From JANXQE01 sp035651635 (GTDB lineage: Bacteria; Verrucomicrobiota; Verrucomicrobiia; Limisphaerales; UBA8199), in contig DASRFK010000282.1 of the NCBI GenBank assembly GCA_035651635.1, positions 1-14,349 of the forward strand: a stretch of DNA of 14,349 nt, written 5' to 3'. Position numbers and translations under genes: made by a program. Positions 6,709 to 13,131 of the stretch are shown here, piece after piece. The notes under the pieces are model-generated. The model was not told the origin of the DNA. It ran no database searches and saw only the letters and a program-made list of their open reading frames with translations. Within the stretch, counting starts at the first letter, position 1. Every line of letters starts with the position of its first letter.

Positions 6709-7399
6709 CTCAGCGCTGGCGGCAAAGGAGGCGCTCCTGAAGATCATTCTGCCTGTTCTGGGTGCGGCCCTCCAATTTCCCGATCCTCGGAATTCCGCCG
6801 CCGATGGGTTGGTGGCTATTGGGGGAGATTTATCGGTGGATCGCCTCTTGCTGGCTTATCGGCGCGGTATCTTTCCGTGGACAGTTTCCCCCTTGACCTG
6901 GTGGTCGCCGGACCCGCGTGGTATTTTTGAACTCGGCGCCTTTCACCTGTCGCGAAGCCTGGCGAAAATTCTGCGCAAAGCGCCTTTCAAAATCACTCGA
7001 GATCGGGCCTTTCGGCAGGTGATCGAGGGCTGCGCCGAGCCCAGAGCGAGCCGGCGGACGACCTGGATCAGCCCGCAATTCATCGAGGCCTACACGACCC
7101 TCCACCACCAGGGCTACGCCCACAGCATCGAGTGCTGGCAGGATGCAAGGCTGGCTGGGGGCATTTATGGAGTCGCGATAGGCGGATTATTCTGTGGCGA
7201 ATCGATGTTCCACCGCGCAAATAATGCATCCAAAGTTGCACTGTTCCATTTGGTAGAACACCTCAACCAAAGGGGCTTTCTATTGTTTGACATCCAAATG
7301 GTAACCCCGATCACAGCTCAACTCGGGGCTACCACGATCTCCCGGCGCGAATACCTCGAACGGCTGGGTGTGGCCGTCCAGGCGAACCGCTCGTTCTGA
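6698..7399 (+). CDS. aat: Leucyl/phenylalanyl-tRNA-protein transferase
   Basis: Transfers Leu or Phe from aminoacyl-tRNA to proteins with N-terminal Lys or Arg, creating N-degrons that ClpS recognises; acts in the cytoplasm. The family blocks are in order (numbering from the TTG): FPDP (27-30), GGDLS (43-46 region), GIFPW (57-61), WWSPDPR (68-74), TWISP (122-126), GESMFHR (167-173) and FDIQMVTPITAQLGA (197-211), where Asp198 and Gln200 match the catalytic Asp/Gln pair of the E. coli enzyme. The usual NDH-like segment after it reads VTPIT. Total length is 233 codons. The start is uncertain: there is no in-frame ATG before the conserved region. TTG 6698 overlaps the upstream gene, but a strong AAAGGAGG (6724-6731) precedes CTG 6737, ATT 6746 and CTG 6749. 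The last would yield an N-terminus beginning at PVLGAALQFPDP, close to the usual length. Confidence 0.94.
   Translation: MTVNSALAAKEALLKIILPVLGAALQFPDPRNSAADGLVAIGGDLSVDRLLLAYRRGIFPWTVSPLTWWSPDPRGIFELGAFHLSRSLAKILRKAPFKITRDRAFRQVIEGCAEPRASRRTTWISPQFIEAYTTLHHQGYAHSIECWQDARLAGGIYGVAIGGLFCGESMFHRANNASKVALFHLVEHLNQRGFLLFDIQMVTPITAQLGATTISRREYLERLGVAVQANRSF
6724..6731 (+). promoter_or_regulatory. Strong Shine-Dalgarno AAAGGAGG inside the annotated aat 5' end
   Basis: The best Shine-Dalgarno I noticed near a gene start in this window; most starts have none. It lies downstream of the TTG at 6698 and 5, 14 and 17 nt before CTG 6737, ATT 6746 and CTG 6749. It suggests that aat is initiated at a non-ATG codon within 6737-6749 rather than at 6698. 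It could also be a chance match within coding sequence (AKE codons). Confidence 0.45.
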
Positions 7400-7633
7400 A
7401 CAGCTGCCGGGACATTCGGCTTGGAGCCCCACCTCCAGACGGGTTGGGCGGAGAGCGGCACAGGGCGGGATTTGTGCGAAGCGCGTTCGGGATCTCACCG
7501 GCTGAAGCCGGGACTCCGAACATGCGGAGGCGGTGCGCTGACGCGCTGCGGTGGCAAAAAGCCACGTTCCTGCTTGTGATCCCGAGGCACTCAACTATCC
7601 TTCAAGCTCCGTTCACATTTTAAGTTTAAGCAG
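7400..7633. repeat. Hairpin-rich intergenic region (REP-like)
   Basis: 234 nt between aat and the next gene with no credible ORF but many stems. The main one is a two-tier palindrome: GTTCGG (7485-7490) with CCGAAC (7516-7521), enclosing CCGGC-TGAA-GCCGG (7498-7511). It is followed by GCGC-TGAC-GCGC (7535-7546) and GTGGC-AAAAA-GCCAC (7551-7565). This resembles REP-type intergenic repeats, and one stem may end aat transcription. No second copy is present in the window, so repeat status is inferred from form only. Confidence 0.4.
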
Positions 7634-8584
7634 TTGAAAAATAGAAAATTCTCTCGCCGTTGGTTTATTAGAGCCGGAACCGTTGGACTGGCTGGCGTTT
7701 GGTCCGGCTGCTCAAATCAGCTGGGAGCGCGCGCGGTGCGGGGCTTCATCGCCGAATCATGCCGGACAGTTCTCCCCCCCAACCAGACGCCTTCGCCGGC
7801 AGCCTGGGATCCAAATGGAATCACCGCGGCGTGGCTGGGTCATTCAACGGTTTTGATCAACTTTTACGGACTGACCGTGTTGACCGACCCGGCGCTATGC
7901 CGCCGCATTGGCGCGGACACTTGCCTCGGAACGGTCGGGCCCAAGCGGTTGATCGCCCCGGCCTTGGCCCCTGGCCAATTGCCGAACATTGACCTGGTAT
8001 TGCTTTCTCACGCGCACATGGATCACCTGGATCCAGCTACCTTGCGCGTCCTGCCAGGGCAACCGCAAACTGTCACGGCGCACGCCACCGAAGATCTCCT
8101 GAACCGAACGGAGTTACGCCGGCCCGCTTCCTTGCGCTGGGGCGAAAAGACGAGGATCAACACAGATCAGGGTGACTTGGAAGTCGAGGCATTCGAAGTG
8201 AAGCATTGGGGAGCCCGCTGGCGGCACGATACGTATCGCGGCTACAATGGCTACATCCTGGCTCGCGGCGGCAAAAAGCTCATCTTCGGCGGCGACACTG
8301 CCTTGACCGCCTCATTTCGATCGTTGCGCCGGAAAGGTCCATTCGATTTCGCCGTGATGCCGATCGGAGCATATCAACCTTGGGTTAGCTCGCATTGCAC
8401 ACCGGAGCAAGCGGCGCGCATGGCCAATGACGCCGGAGCGAACTACTTGTTGCCCGTTCATTTCAAGACTTTTGCCTTCGGCCGCGAGGGATCGGTCGAA
8501 CCGTTGCGAAGATTAGAGGCAGCCCTCGAGCCGGAACGAATCGGCTGGCGTGAGGTCGGTGAAACTTTCGTGTGTGCGGTGTAA
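7634..8584 (+). CDS. Tat-exported metallo-beta-lactamase-fold hydrolase (NAPE-PLD/UlaG-like), probable lipoprotein
   Basis: A 316-residue metal-dependent hydrolase of unknown substrate. The N-terminus has a twin-arginine motif SRRWFIR (7-13), then a hydrophobic stretch and SGC with Cys26, so Tat export with lipid attachment is likely, although Trp at -3 makes the lipobox imperfect. The fold starts with WLGHSTVLI (67-75) and LTDP (83-86). Metal ligands are H126-A-H128-M-D130-H131, His191 (KHWGAR), Asp221 (FGGDT) and His276 (PVHFKTF). His254, followed by TPEQA, matches the conserved H..PE.A block of the NAPE-PLD-like group. These features fit phosphodiesterase-like members, but the reaction cannot be named. 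The start is TTG 7634; there is no other start before the Tat motif and no Shine-Dalgarno. Its stop is 1 bp from that of the convergent glycosyltransferase. Confidence 0.85.
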   Translation: MKNRKFSRRWFIRAGTVGLAGVWSGCSNQLGARAVRGFIAESCRTVLPPNQTPSPAAWDPNGITAAWLGHSTVLINFYGLTVLTDPALCRRIGADTCLGTVGPKRLIAPALAPGQLPNIDLVLLSHAHMDHLDPATLRVLPGQPQTVTAHATEDLLNRTELRRPASLRWGEKTRINTDQGDLEVEAFEVKHWGARWRHDTYRGYNGYILARGGKKLIFGGDTALTASFRSLRRKGPFDFAVMPIGAYQPWVSSHCTPEQAARMANDAGANYLLPVHFKTFAFGREGSVEPLRRLEAALEPERIGWREVGETFVCAV

Positions 8585-8585
8585 G

Positions 8586-9263
8586 TCAACGCACCGGTTC
8601 GTACTGTTTCTGATGCAGGTCGCAAAGGAACGACTCGAACCACAGCTTCAGCCAAAGCCAAACGACCTTGCCAACGCCACAGCGTTCGTAGCGGCGCATC
8701 GAGGTGGTTGCACTGACCGAACCAATATACTTGTAACGCCCAAAACGTTTGAGGCGTTTGAGCAAGTCGCTGTTCTCCCGCACCTCGAGGCCTTCGTCAA
8801 AACCGCCCACCCGGATGAAGTGTTCTCGCCAACAGAGAATCACTCCCGAACTGCCCGGATGTAGCGAGGACCGGTGAACGAAATTCTTGAGCGCATAAAT
8901 CAGCCGGTATGCCCAGCGCGGATCGTCCGGACGCCCCTGCACCGTGCCGGCCGCATCAGCCGCGGAAAAGCTTTCTGCAATCACCCGCAGGGCCATAGGT
9001 TCGAGAATCGTATCGGCATCGAGAAATAGAAGGATATCACCGCGCGCCATCCGGGCGCCCAGGTTGCGCGCCACCCCCAGGTTCCTTTCGGAAAGCACAA
9101 TCAGCCGATGACAGCGGCCGCGGGCAATTTCGCGCGTGCGATCGGTGCATCCGTTGGCCACCACAATTACTTCGAACCAGCCGTAGTTCTGGCGTTGCAA
9201 GCCCTCCAGTGTCTGTTTGAGATATCGCTCCTCATTGTGAGCGGGAATGATCACCGAAATCAT
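8586..9263 (-). CDS. Family 2 glycosyltransferase
   Basis: A 225-residue GT-A fold nucleotide-sugar transferase. ISVIIPAHNEE (2-12) starts the fold; VVANGCTDRT (34-43), ERNLGVARNLGARMARGD (59-76) and the metal-binding DAD (82-84) follow. Further on are GSSGVILCWREHFIRVGGFDE (138-156 region) and E163-N-S-D166, the likely acceptor-site/catalytic segment. A hydrophobic stretch near 200-214 may associate with the membrane; there are no clear transmembrane helices. The substrate is unknown; such enzymes decorate envelope polysaccharides or lipids. The frame stays open to an ATG at 9380, which would add 39 residues that look unlike the family. I chose the ATG at 9263 because MISVIIPAHNEE is a typical GT2 N-terminus. 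Neither start has a good Shine-Dalgarno. Confidence 0.88.
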   Translation of the reverse strand: MISVIIPAHNEERYLKQTLEGLQRQNYGWFEVIVVANGCTDRTREIARGRCHRLIVLSERNLGVARNLGARMARGDILLFLDADTILEPMALRVIAESFSAADAAGTVQGRPDDPRWAYRLIYALKNFVHRSSLHPGSSGVILCWREHFIRVGGFDEGLEVRENSDLLKRLKRFGRYKYIGSVSATTSMRRYERCGVGKVVWLWLKLWFESFLCDLHQKQYEPVR

Positions 9264-9621
9264 TCGCGCCGCAGCTGCTCGCCGCTGCGGGTGTGACACG
9301 AAAATTGGCGCGGTCAAGGCTTTGGATAATTGTCCGAAAAACGGAAAAGGCTTTTGCAACAGAAATCCTCGAAATTCCATGCTAAAGATTCTGGCGACAG
9401 CAAATATCCCGCTAATGGGGCAAAACCCGAATTTTGGAAGGCCGTCCCGCTAGTGCGGGGCAACTGGGCCGCAAAAGGCAGAACAAACTCCATTTACAGA
9501 GTCATGATGCTGGCAAAGACTGGAGCACCACTGGGCAAATCTGAGAACCAGCTTAAGCCAATTGCAACAGGCACTCAGTGGAACTAGATTGGCAGCCGTC
9601 AGCTCTGGAACAGGGGAACAA
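9264..9621. promoter_or_regulatory. Divergent intergenic region between the glycosyltransferase and the oxidoreductase
   Basis: 358 nt (241 nt if the glycosyltransferase starts at 9380). A plausible rightward sigma70 promoter is TTGCAA (9562-9567), 17 nt spacer, TAGATT (9585-9590), each box 4/6. It would give a leader of about 25 nt containing AGGGGA (9612-9617) before the oxidoreductase ATG at 9622. A small hairpin CCCGC-TAGT-GCGGG lies at 9446-9459. I see nothing else in this stretch. Confidence 0.35.
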
Positions 9622-10614
9622 ATGAAAGCAGCGTACATCGAACAAATCGGGCCTCCCGATGTCATTCAATTCGGCGACCTGCCCGATCCTAAACCAAAAC
9701 GCACCGAGTGTCTGATCAAGGTCACAGCAGTGGATGTTAATCCGATCGATGTGTACATACGCGCCGGGCTCATTACCCCGCCGCTTTCATTCCCGTTCAT
9801 CCTCGGGCGGGACCTCGCGGGAACGGTGGTCGAAGCCGGGCCGGCCGTGAAACGATTCAAGCCAGGGGATCGCGTTTGGGCATCCAATCAGGGAACTGAC
9901 GGCAGGCCCGGGACGTTCGCTGAGCTGGCCAGTGTGGATGAGCGCTGGCTCAATGCCATTCCGCAAACCGTCCGCGACGAGGATATTGTGGCACTCTCGC
10001 TGGTGGGAACGACGGCGCACCTGGGTTTGGTCCGCAAAGCCAAGCTCAAGGGCGGCGAGGTTCTCTTCGTCAACGGCGGTTCCGGGGGAGTCGGGTCGAG
10101 CGTGGTGCAGATGGCCAAAATCCTAGGTGCCCGAGTCCTGACGACAGCCGGAAGTGACGAGAAGGTGAGGCTTTGTCGGGAACTTGGCGCGGACCTGGCA
10201 ATCAACTACAAAACCCAGGATGTCGACGCCGCCATTAAAGACTTTGCCCCCAAAGGGATCAATGTTTGGTGGGAAACACTTCGGGAACCAAACTTCGAGC
10301 GTGCAATCCCGCTGCTTGCCCTGCGCGGCCGCATGATCGTCATGGCCGGACGTGATGCTCGCCCTGCCCTGCCCGTTGGCCCGCTCTATGTAAAGGATTG
10401 CGCGCTGCACGGCTTTGCGATGTTTAATGCCTCACCCAGCGAACAGCGGGCGGCCGCCGAGGACATTAATCAGTGGCTGGTTGAAGGCACGCTCAAAGCC
10501 CGCATCGATCGAGTCCTGCCGCTGTCGCAGGCCGCCGAGGCTCATCGGTTGCAGGAAGAGAGCACCGTAAAGAAGACAGGTGTTCTGGCGGGCAAAATTG
10601 TGCTGAAGCCGTGA
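9622..10614 (+). CDS. Zinc-independent MDR oxidoreductase, NADPH:quinone reductase type
   Basis: A 330-residue cytoplasmic medium-chain dehydrogenase/reductase, probably reducing quinones or enals/enones with NADPH. The GroES-like catalytic domain covers 1-125 (VNPIDVYIRAG 39-49, LGRDLAGTVVEAG 61-73, GDRVWA 82-87). The Rossmann domain has NGGSGGVGS (151-159) for the cofactor and GSDEK (177-181). The C-terminus (HRLQEE, GKIVLKP) is typical. The Cys/His/Glu zinc ligands of alcohol dehydrogenases are absent, as in quinone reductases. The frame opens at TTG 9562, but the ATG at 9622 starts the recognisable MKAAYIEQIG and is preceded by AGGGGA. It is monocistronic, divergent from the glycosyltransferase and convergent with fabF. 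The substrate cannot be specified. Confidence 0.9.
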   Translation: MKAAYIEQIGPPDVIQFGDLPDPKPKRTECLIKVTAVDVNPIDVYIRAGLITPPLSFPFILGRDLAGTVVEAGPAVKRFKPGDRVWASNQGTDGRPGTFAELASVDERWLNAIPQTVRDEDIVALSLVGTTAHLGLVRKAKLKGGEVLFVNGGSGGVGSSVVQMAKILGARVLTTAGSDEKVRLCRELGADLAINYKTQDVDAAIKDFAPKGINVWWETLREPNFERAIPLLALRGRMIVMAGRDARPALPVGPLYVKDCALHGFAMFNASPSEQRAAAEDINQWLVEGTLKARIDRVLPLSQAAEAHRLQEESTVKKTGVLAGKIVLKP

Positions 10615-10626
10615 CCGACGGCGGGG

Positions 10627-10707
10627 TCAGGTTATCAGGTTATCAAGTTACTATCATGTCACCGTTGCCAGGCATCCTGATAACCTGATAACCTGATAAC
10701 CTGATAA
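10627..10707. repeat. Mirrored tandem 8-bp repeat forming a long hairpin
   Basis: The right arm is four perfect copies of CCTGATAA (10676-10707). The left arm (10627-10650) carries about two and a half copies of the reverse complement, TTATCAGG, the second with one change (TTATCAAG). The 19 nt of 10627-10645 can pair perfectly with the right arm in more than one register, leaving a loop of 30 nt or more. It fills the 110-nt gap between the convergent oxidoreductase and fabF. It may end transcription from both sides or be a slippage-prone microsatellite. Confidence 0.8.
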
Positions 10708-10724
10708 CGACGCCTTGCCGGGCT

Positions 10725-11984
10725 TTAACCTTTAAACTTCTTGGCAACCAGGGTGGCGTTGTGGCCGCCGAAACCGAACGAGTTATTGACGATGGCCTCG
10801 ACCTTCATTTGGCGGGCGGTGTTCGGCACGTAGTCCAGATCACAATCGGGATCCGGCACCTGATAATTGATCGTCGGCGGAACGGTATCGTTCTGAAGCG
10901 CTTTGGCGCAGACCACCATTTCCACGGCGCCGGCGGCGCCCAGCATATGGCCGGTGGCCCCTTTGGTGGAACTGACGGCCAGCTTGCGCGCATAATCTCC
11001 GAATACGGTTTTAATGGCCTCGGTCTCGGCAATGTCGCCTTGAGGCGTCGAGGTACCGTGCGCGTTAATATAGGAAATGTCTTCAGGATTTAAGCCGCCG
11101 TTGCGCAGAGCCATGCGCATACACCGGGTAGCCCCCTCGCCGCCCGGCGAAGGCGCAGTCAGGTGGTGGGCGTCAGCCGTGTTCCCATAGCCGGCGAATT
11201 CGCAATAGATTCGCGCGCCGCGCGCTTTGGCATGCTCCAATTCTTCGAGCACCAGCACGGCGGAACCTTCGCCCATGACAAATCCATCGCGCTCTTTATC
11301 GAATGGCCTGGAAGCGTGCTTGGGGTCGTCATTGCGCGTGCTCATCGCCTTCATGGCACAGAAGCCGCCTATCCCAATGGCCACGACTGTCGCTTCGGCT
11401 CCGCCGGCGAACATCACCTGGGCATCGCCCATCTTGATGGTGCGCCAGGCTTCTCCCAGGGCATGATTGGCCGTAGCGCAGGCCGAGCAAGTGGCAAAGT
11501 TAGGGCCGCGCAAGTTATGATACATCGAGAACACGCCCGAAGCCATGTTCGAGATCAGCATCGGAATCATGAACGGGGAGAGCCGGCCCGGACCGCGCTC
11601 GAGCAAAACCTTGTGTTGCTCCGTAACCGTCTCCAGTCCGCCAATACCTGAGCCAATGAACACTCCCACCTCATCGAGGTTGACGCGGTTGAGGTCCAAT
11701 CCGGAATCGCGCAACGCCTGCCAACCGGCATAGACTCCGAATTGCGAGTAACGGTCCGTTCGCCGGATTTCCTTGGGTGATGGAAAGGCGGGCGCCGGAT
11801 TAAAGTCTTTTACCTGCGCGGCGATCTGTGTGTCGAAACTGGAGGCGTCGAATGAAGTAATTTTGTCGACGCCACATTGTCCGGCGATCAGATGATCCCA
11901 GAAGGTCTGAACATCCTGCCCCAAGGGGGAGACGACTCCCATTCCGGTGATCACCACTCTGCGTTCGGTCCAATTGCCGGCCAT
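10725..11984 (-). CDS. fabF: 3-oxoacyl-[acyl-carrier-protein] synthase II
   Basis: Condenses malonyl-ACP with acyl-ACP to elongate fatty acids in the cytoplasm. It has 419 residues, the usual size. The thiolase-fold landmarks are present: RRVVITGMGVVSPLG (8-22), the nucleophile Cys169 in SACATANHA, His309 in NAHGTSTPQGD, Lys341 (STKGATGH) and His346 in ATGHMLGA, with the closing NNSFGFGGHNA (400-410). The Cys-His-His triad assigns it to KAS I/II, and its place after acpP supports FabF rather than FabB. The ATG at 11984 has no Shine-Dalgarno; instead the base of a 9-bp hairpin ends 9 nt upstream. It is the last gene of the fab run, with the tandem-repeat hairpin 17 nt beyond its stop. Confidence 0.96.
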   Translation of the reverse strand: MAGNWTERRVVITGMGVVSPLGQDVQTFWDHLIAGQCGVDKITSFDASSFDTQIAAQVKDFNPAPAFPSPKEIRRTDRYSQFGVYAGWQALRDSGLDLNRVNLDEVGVFIGSGIGGLETVTEQHKVLLERGPGRLSPFMIPMLISNMASGVFSMYHNLRGPNFATCSACATANHALGEAWRTIKMGDAQVMFAGGAEATVVAIGIGGFCAMKAMSTRNDDPKHASRPFDKERDGFVMGEGSAVLVLEELEHAKARGARIYCEFAGYGNTADAHHLTAPSPGGEGATRCMRMALRNGGLNPEDISYINAHGTSTPQGDIAETEAIKTVFGDYARKLAVSSTKGATGHMLGAAGAVEMVVCAKALQNDTVPPTINYQVPDPDCDLDYVPNTARQMKVEAIVNNSFGFGGHNATLVAKKFKG

Positions 11985-11993
11985 AAAATCAAA

Positions 11994-12031
11994 CGGGGCA
12001 GCCCAACCTGATGCCAGTCCAAGCTGCCCCG
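11994..12031 (-). terminator. 9-bp hairpin between acpP and fabF (attenuator or processing stem)
   Basis: CGGGGCAGC (11994-12002) pairs perfectly with GCTGCCCCG (12023-12031), with a 20-nt loop. Read on the minus strand it begins 18 nt after the acpP stop and is followed by TTTGATTTT, a T-rich stretch that leads straight into the fabF ATG. It therefore looks like a partial intrinsic terminator or an mRNA-stabilising stem, which would let acpP message exceed fabF message. The same T-rich stretch replaces a Shine-Dalgarno for fabF. Confidence 0.55.
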
Positions 12032-12049
12032 AAAAGTCTCAAATCTAGA

Positions 12050-12295
12050 TTACTTTTGTTGGAGGTCTTCGATGTACTTGATGACGTCGCCCACACTTTG
12101 GAGCTTCTCAGCTTGTTCATCAGGAATTTCGTGGCCGAACTCCTCTTCCAACGCCATGACCAATTCGACCGTATCGAGCGAATCGGCTCCCAAATCCTCG
12201 ATGAACTTGGCATCGGGCGTCACCTGGTCGGCATTGACGCCGAGTTGCTCGACAATAATGTCTTTGACTCGTTGTTCTATGGTTTTCTCAGCCAT
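12050..12295 (-). CDS. acpP: Acyl carrier protein
   Basis: An 81-residue acidic four-helix protein that carries growing acyl chains on a 4'-phosphopantetheine arm. The attachment site is Ser39 in GADSLDTVELVMALEEEF (36-53). Length and helix pattern match primary-metabolism ACPs, and its place between fabG and fabF identifies it as the fatty-acid carrier. The ATG at 12295 is preceded by GGAG with about 7 nt spacing, one of the few clear ribosome binding sites here, fitting a highly expressed protein. Flanking hairpins on both sides (12343-12357 and 11994-12031) could define its own stable transcript. Confidence 0.97.
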   Translation of the reverse strand: MAEKTIEQRVKDIIVEQLGVNADQVTPDAKFIEDLGADSLDTVELVMALEEEFGHEIPDEQAEKLQSVGDVIKYIEDLQQK

Positions 12296-12342
12296 GATTT
12301 ACTCCGGTTCTAAGTTTTGCTGTTGTCTATGCTACGTTGTCA

Positions 12343-12357
12343 GGGGCGTCAAGCCCC
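12343..12357 (-). terminator. Short GC hairpin between fabG and acpP
   Basis: GGGGC (12343-12347) pairs with GCCCC (12353-12357) around GTCAA. The stem begins 13 nt after the fabG stop on the minus strand and has no T-tract, so it is more likely a pause or processing stem than a terminator. It precedes the acpP ribosome binding site by about 35 nt. Confidence 0.35.
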
Positions 12358-12370
12358 GAAATGGGAAATC

Positions 12371-13114
12371 TTACATCACCATTCCGCCATCAACCGTAAG
12401 CACCTGCCCGGTGATGTAGCGGGCGGCGGGGCTCGCCAAAAATAACGCCGCGCCAGCGATGTCCTCCGCGTGACCAAATGTCCCCAAAGGAATCGTTTTC
12501 AGCAGTTCGGCTTTCAATTCTTCTTTCAGACCGGAAGTCATGTCGGTCTCGATAAAGCCCGGAGCGATGGCGTTGACCAGCACGCCGCGGGAGGCCAATT
12601 CGCGCGCGACGGACTTGGTGAACCCGATCAAAGCCGCCTTGCTTGCGGCATAATTGCATTGTCCAGCATTGCCGATCAACCCAACAATCGACGCAATATT
12701 AATGATCCGACCCGAGCGCTGCTTCATGAAAGCGCGAGCCAGAGCTTTAGTCAGCAGAAAGGCGCCTTTAAGATTTGTGTCCAACACCGTGTCCCAATCG
12801 GCTTCGCTCATGCGGGCCAACAGGCCGTCACGCGTAACGCCGGCATTGTTCACTAGGATATCAACGCGGCCGGTCGCGGCCAGAATGGCTTCGGCCGCGG
12901 CGTTCACCGCGCCAGCATCCGCCACGTCGACGGCGTGCGGCCACGCTTTGCGGCCCAGCGCTTTGATTTCATCGGCTACACGCCGCGAGTTTTCAGCGGT
13001 GCGCGAGACGCAGACCACGTCGGCGCCTTCGGCGGCAAATTTCAACGCGACGGCGCGTCCAATGCCTCGTCCAGCGCCCGTGACAAGCGCGATTTGACCC
13101 GTAAGTTGGCTCAT
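12371..13114 (-). CDS. fabG: 3-oxoacyl-[acyl-carrier-protein] reductase
   Basis: Reduces 3-ketoacyl-ACP to 3-hydroxyacyl-ACP with NADPH in fatty acid synthesis. It has 247 residues, a classical short-chain dehydrogenase. Cofactor motif TGAGRGIG (12-19), Arg38 (SRTAE) favouring NADPH, NNAG (89-92), and the catalytic set Asn114, Ser142, Tyr155, Lys159 are all present. The PGFIETDM segment (185-192) and the C-terminal VDGGMVM are typical of FabG. Its place between fabD and acpP distinguishes it from the many FabG-like reductases. The ATG at 13114 lacks a clear Shine-Dalgarno. The gene begins 17 nt after the fabD stop, so they share a transcript. Confidence 0.96.
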   Translation of the reverse strand: MSQLTGQIALVTGAGRGIGRAVALKFAAEGADVVCVSRTAENSRRVADEIKALGRKAWPHAVDVADAGAVNAAAEAILAATGRVDILVNNAGVTRDGLLARMSEADWDTVLDTNLKGAFLLTKALARAFMKQRSGRIINIASIVGLIGNAGQCNYAASKAALIGFTKSVARELASRGVLVNAIAPGFIETDMTSGLKEELKAELLKTIPLGTFGHAEDIAGAALFLASPAARYITGQVLTVDGGMVM

Positions 13115-13131
13115 GGGCGAGTGGTGATACG

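Noticed and set aside
10676..10707. Possible CRISPR from direct repeats
   Set aside because: The unit is 8 bp with no spacers; it is a tandem microsatellite.
11163..11651. 162-codon plus-strand frame antisense to fabF
   Set aside because: fabF is complete with its catalytic triad on the other strand; this is a shadow frame.
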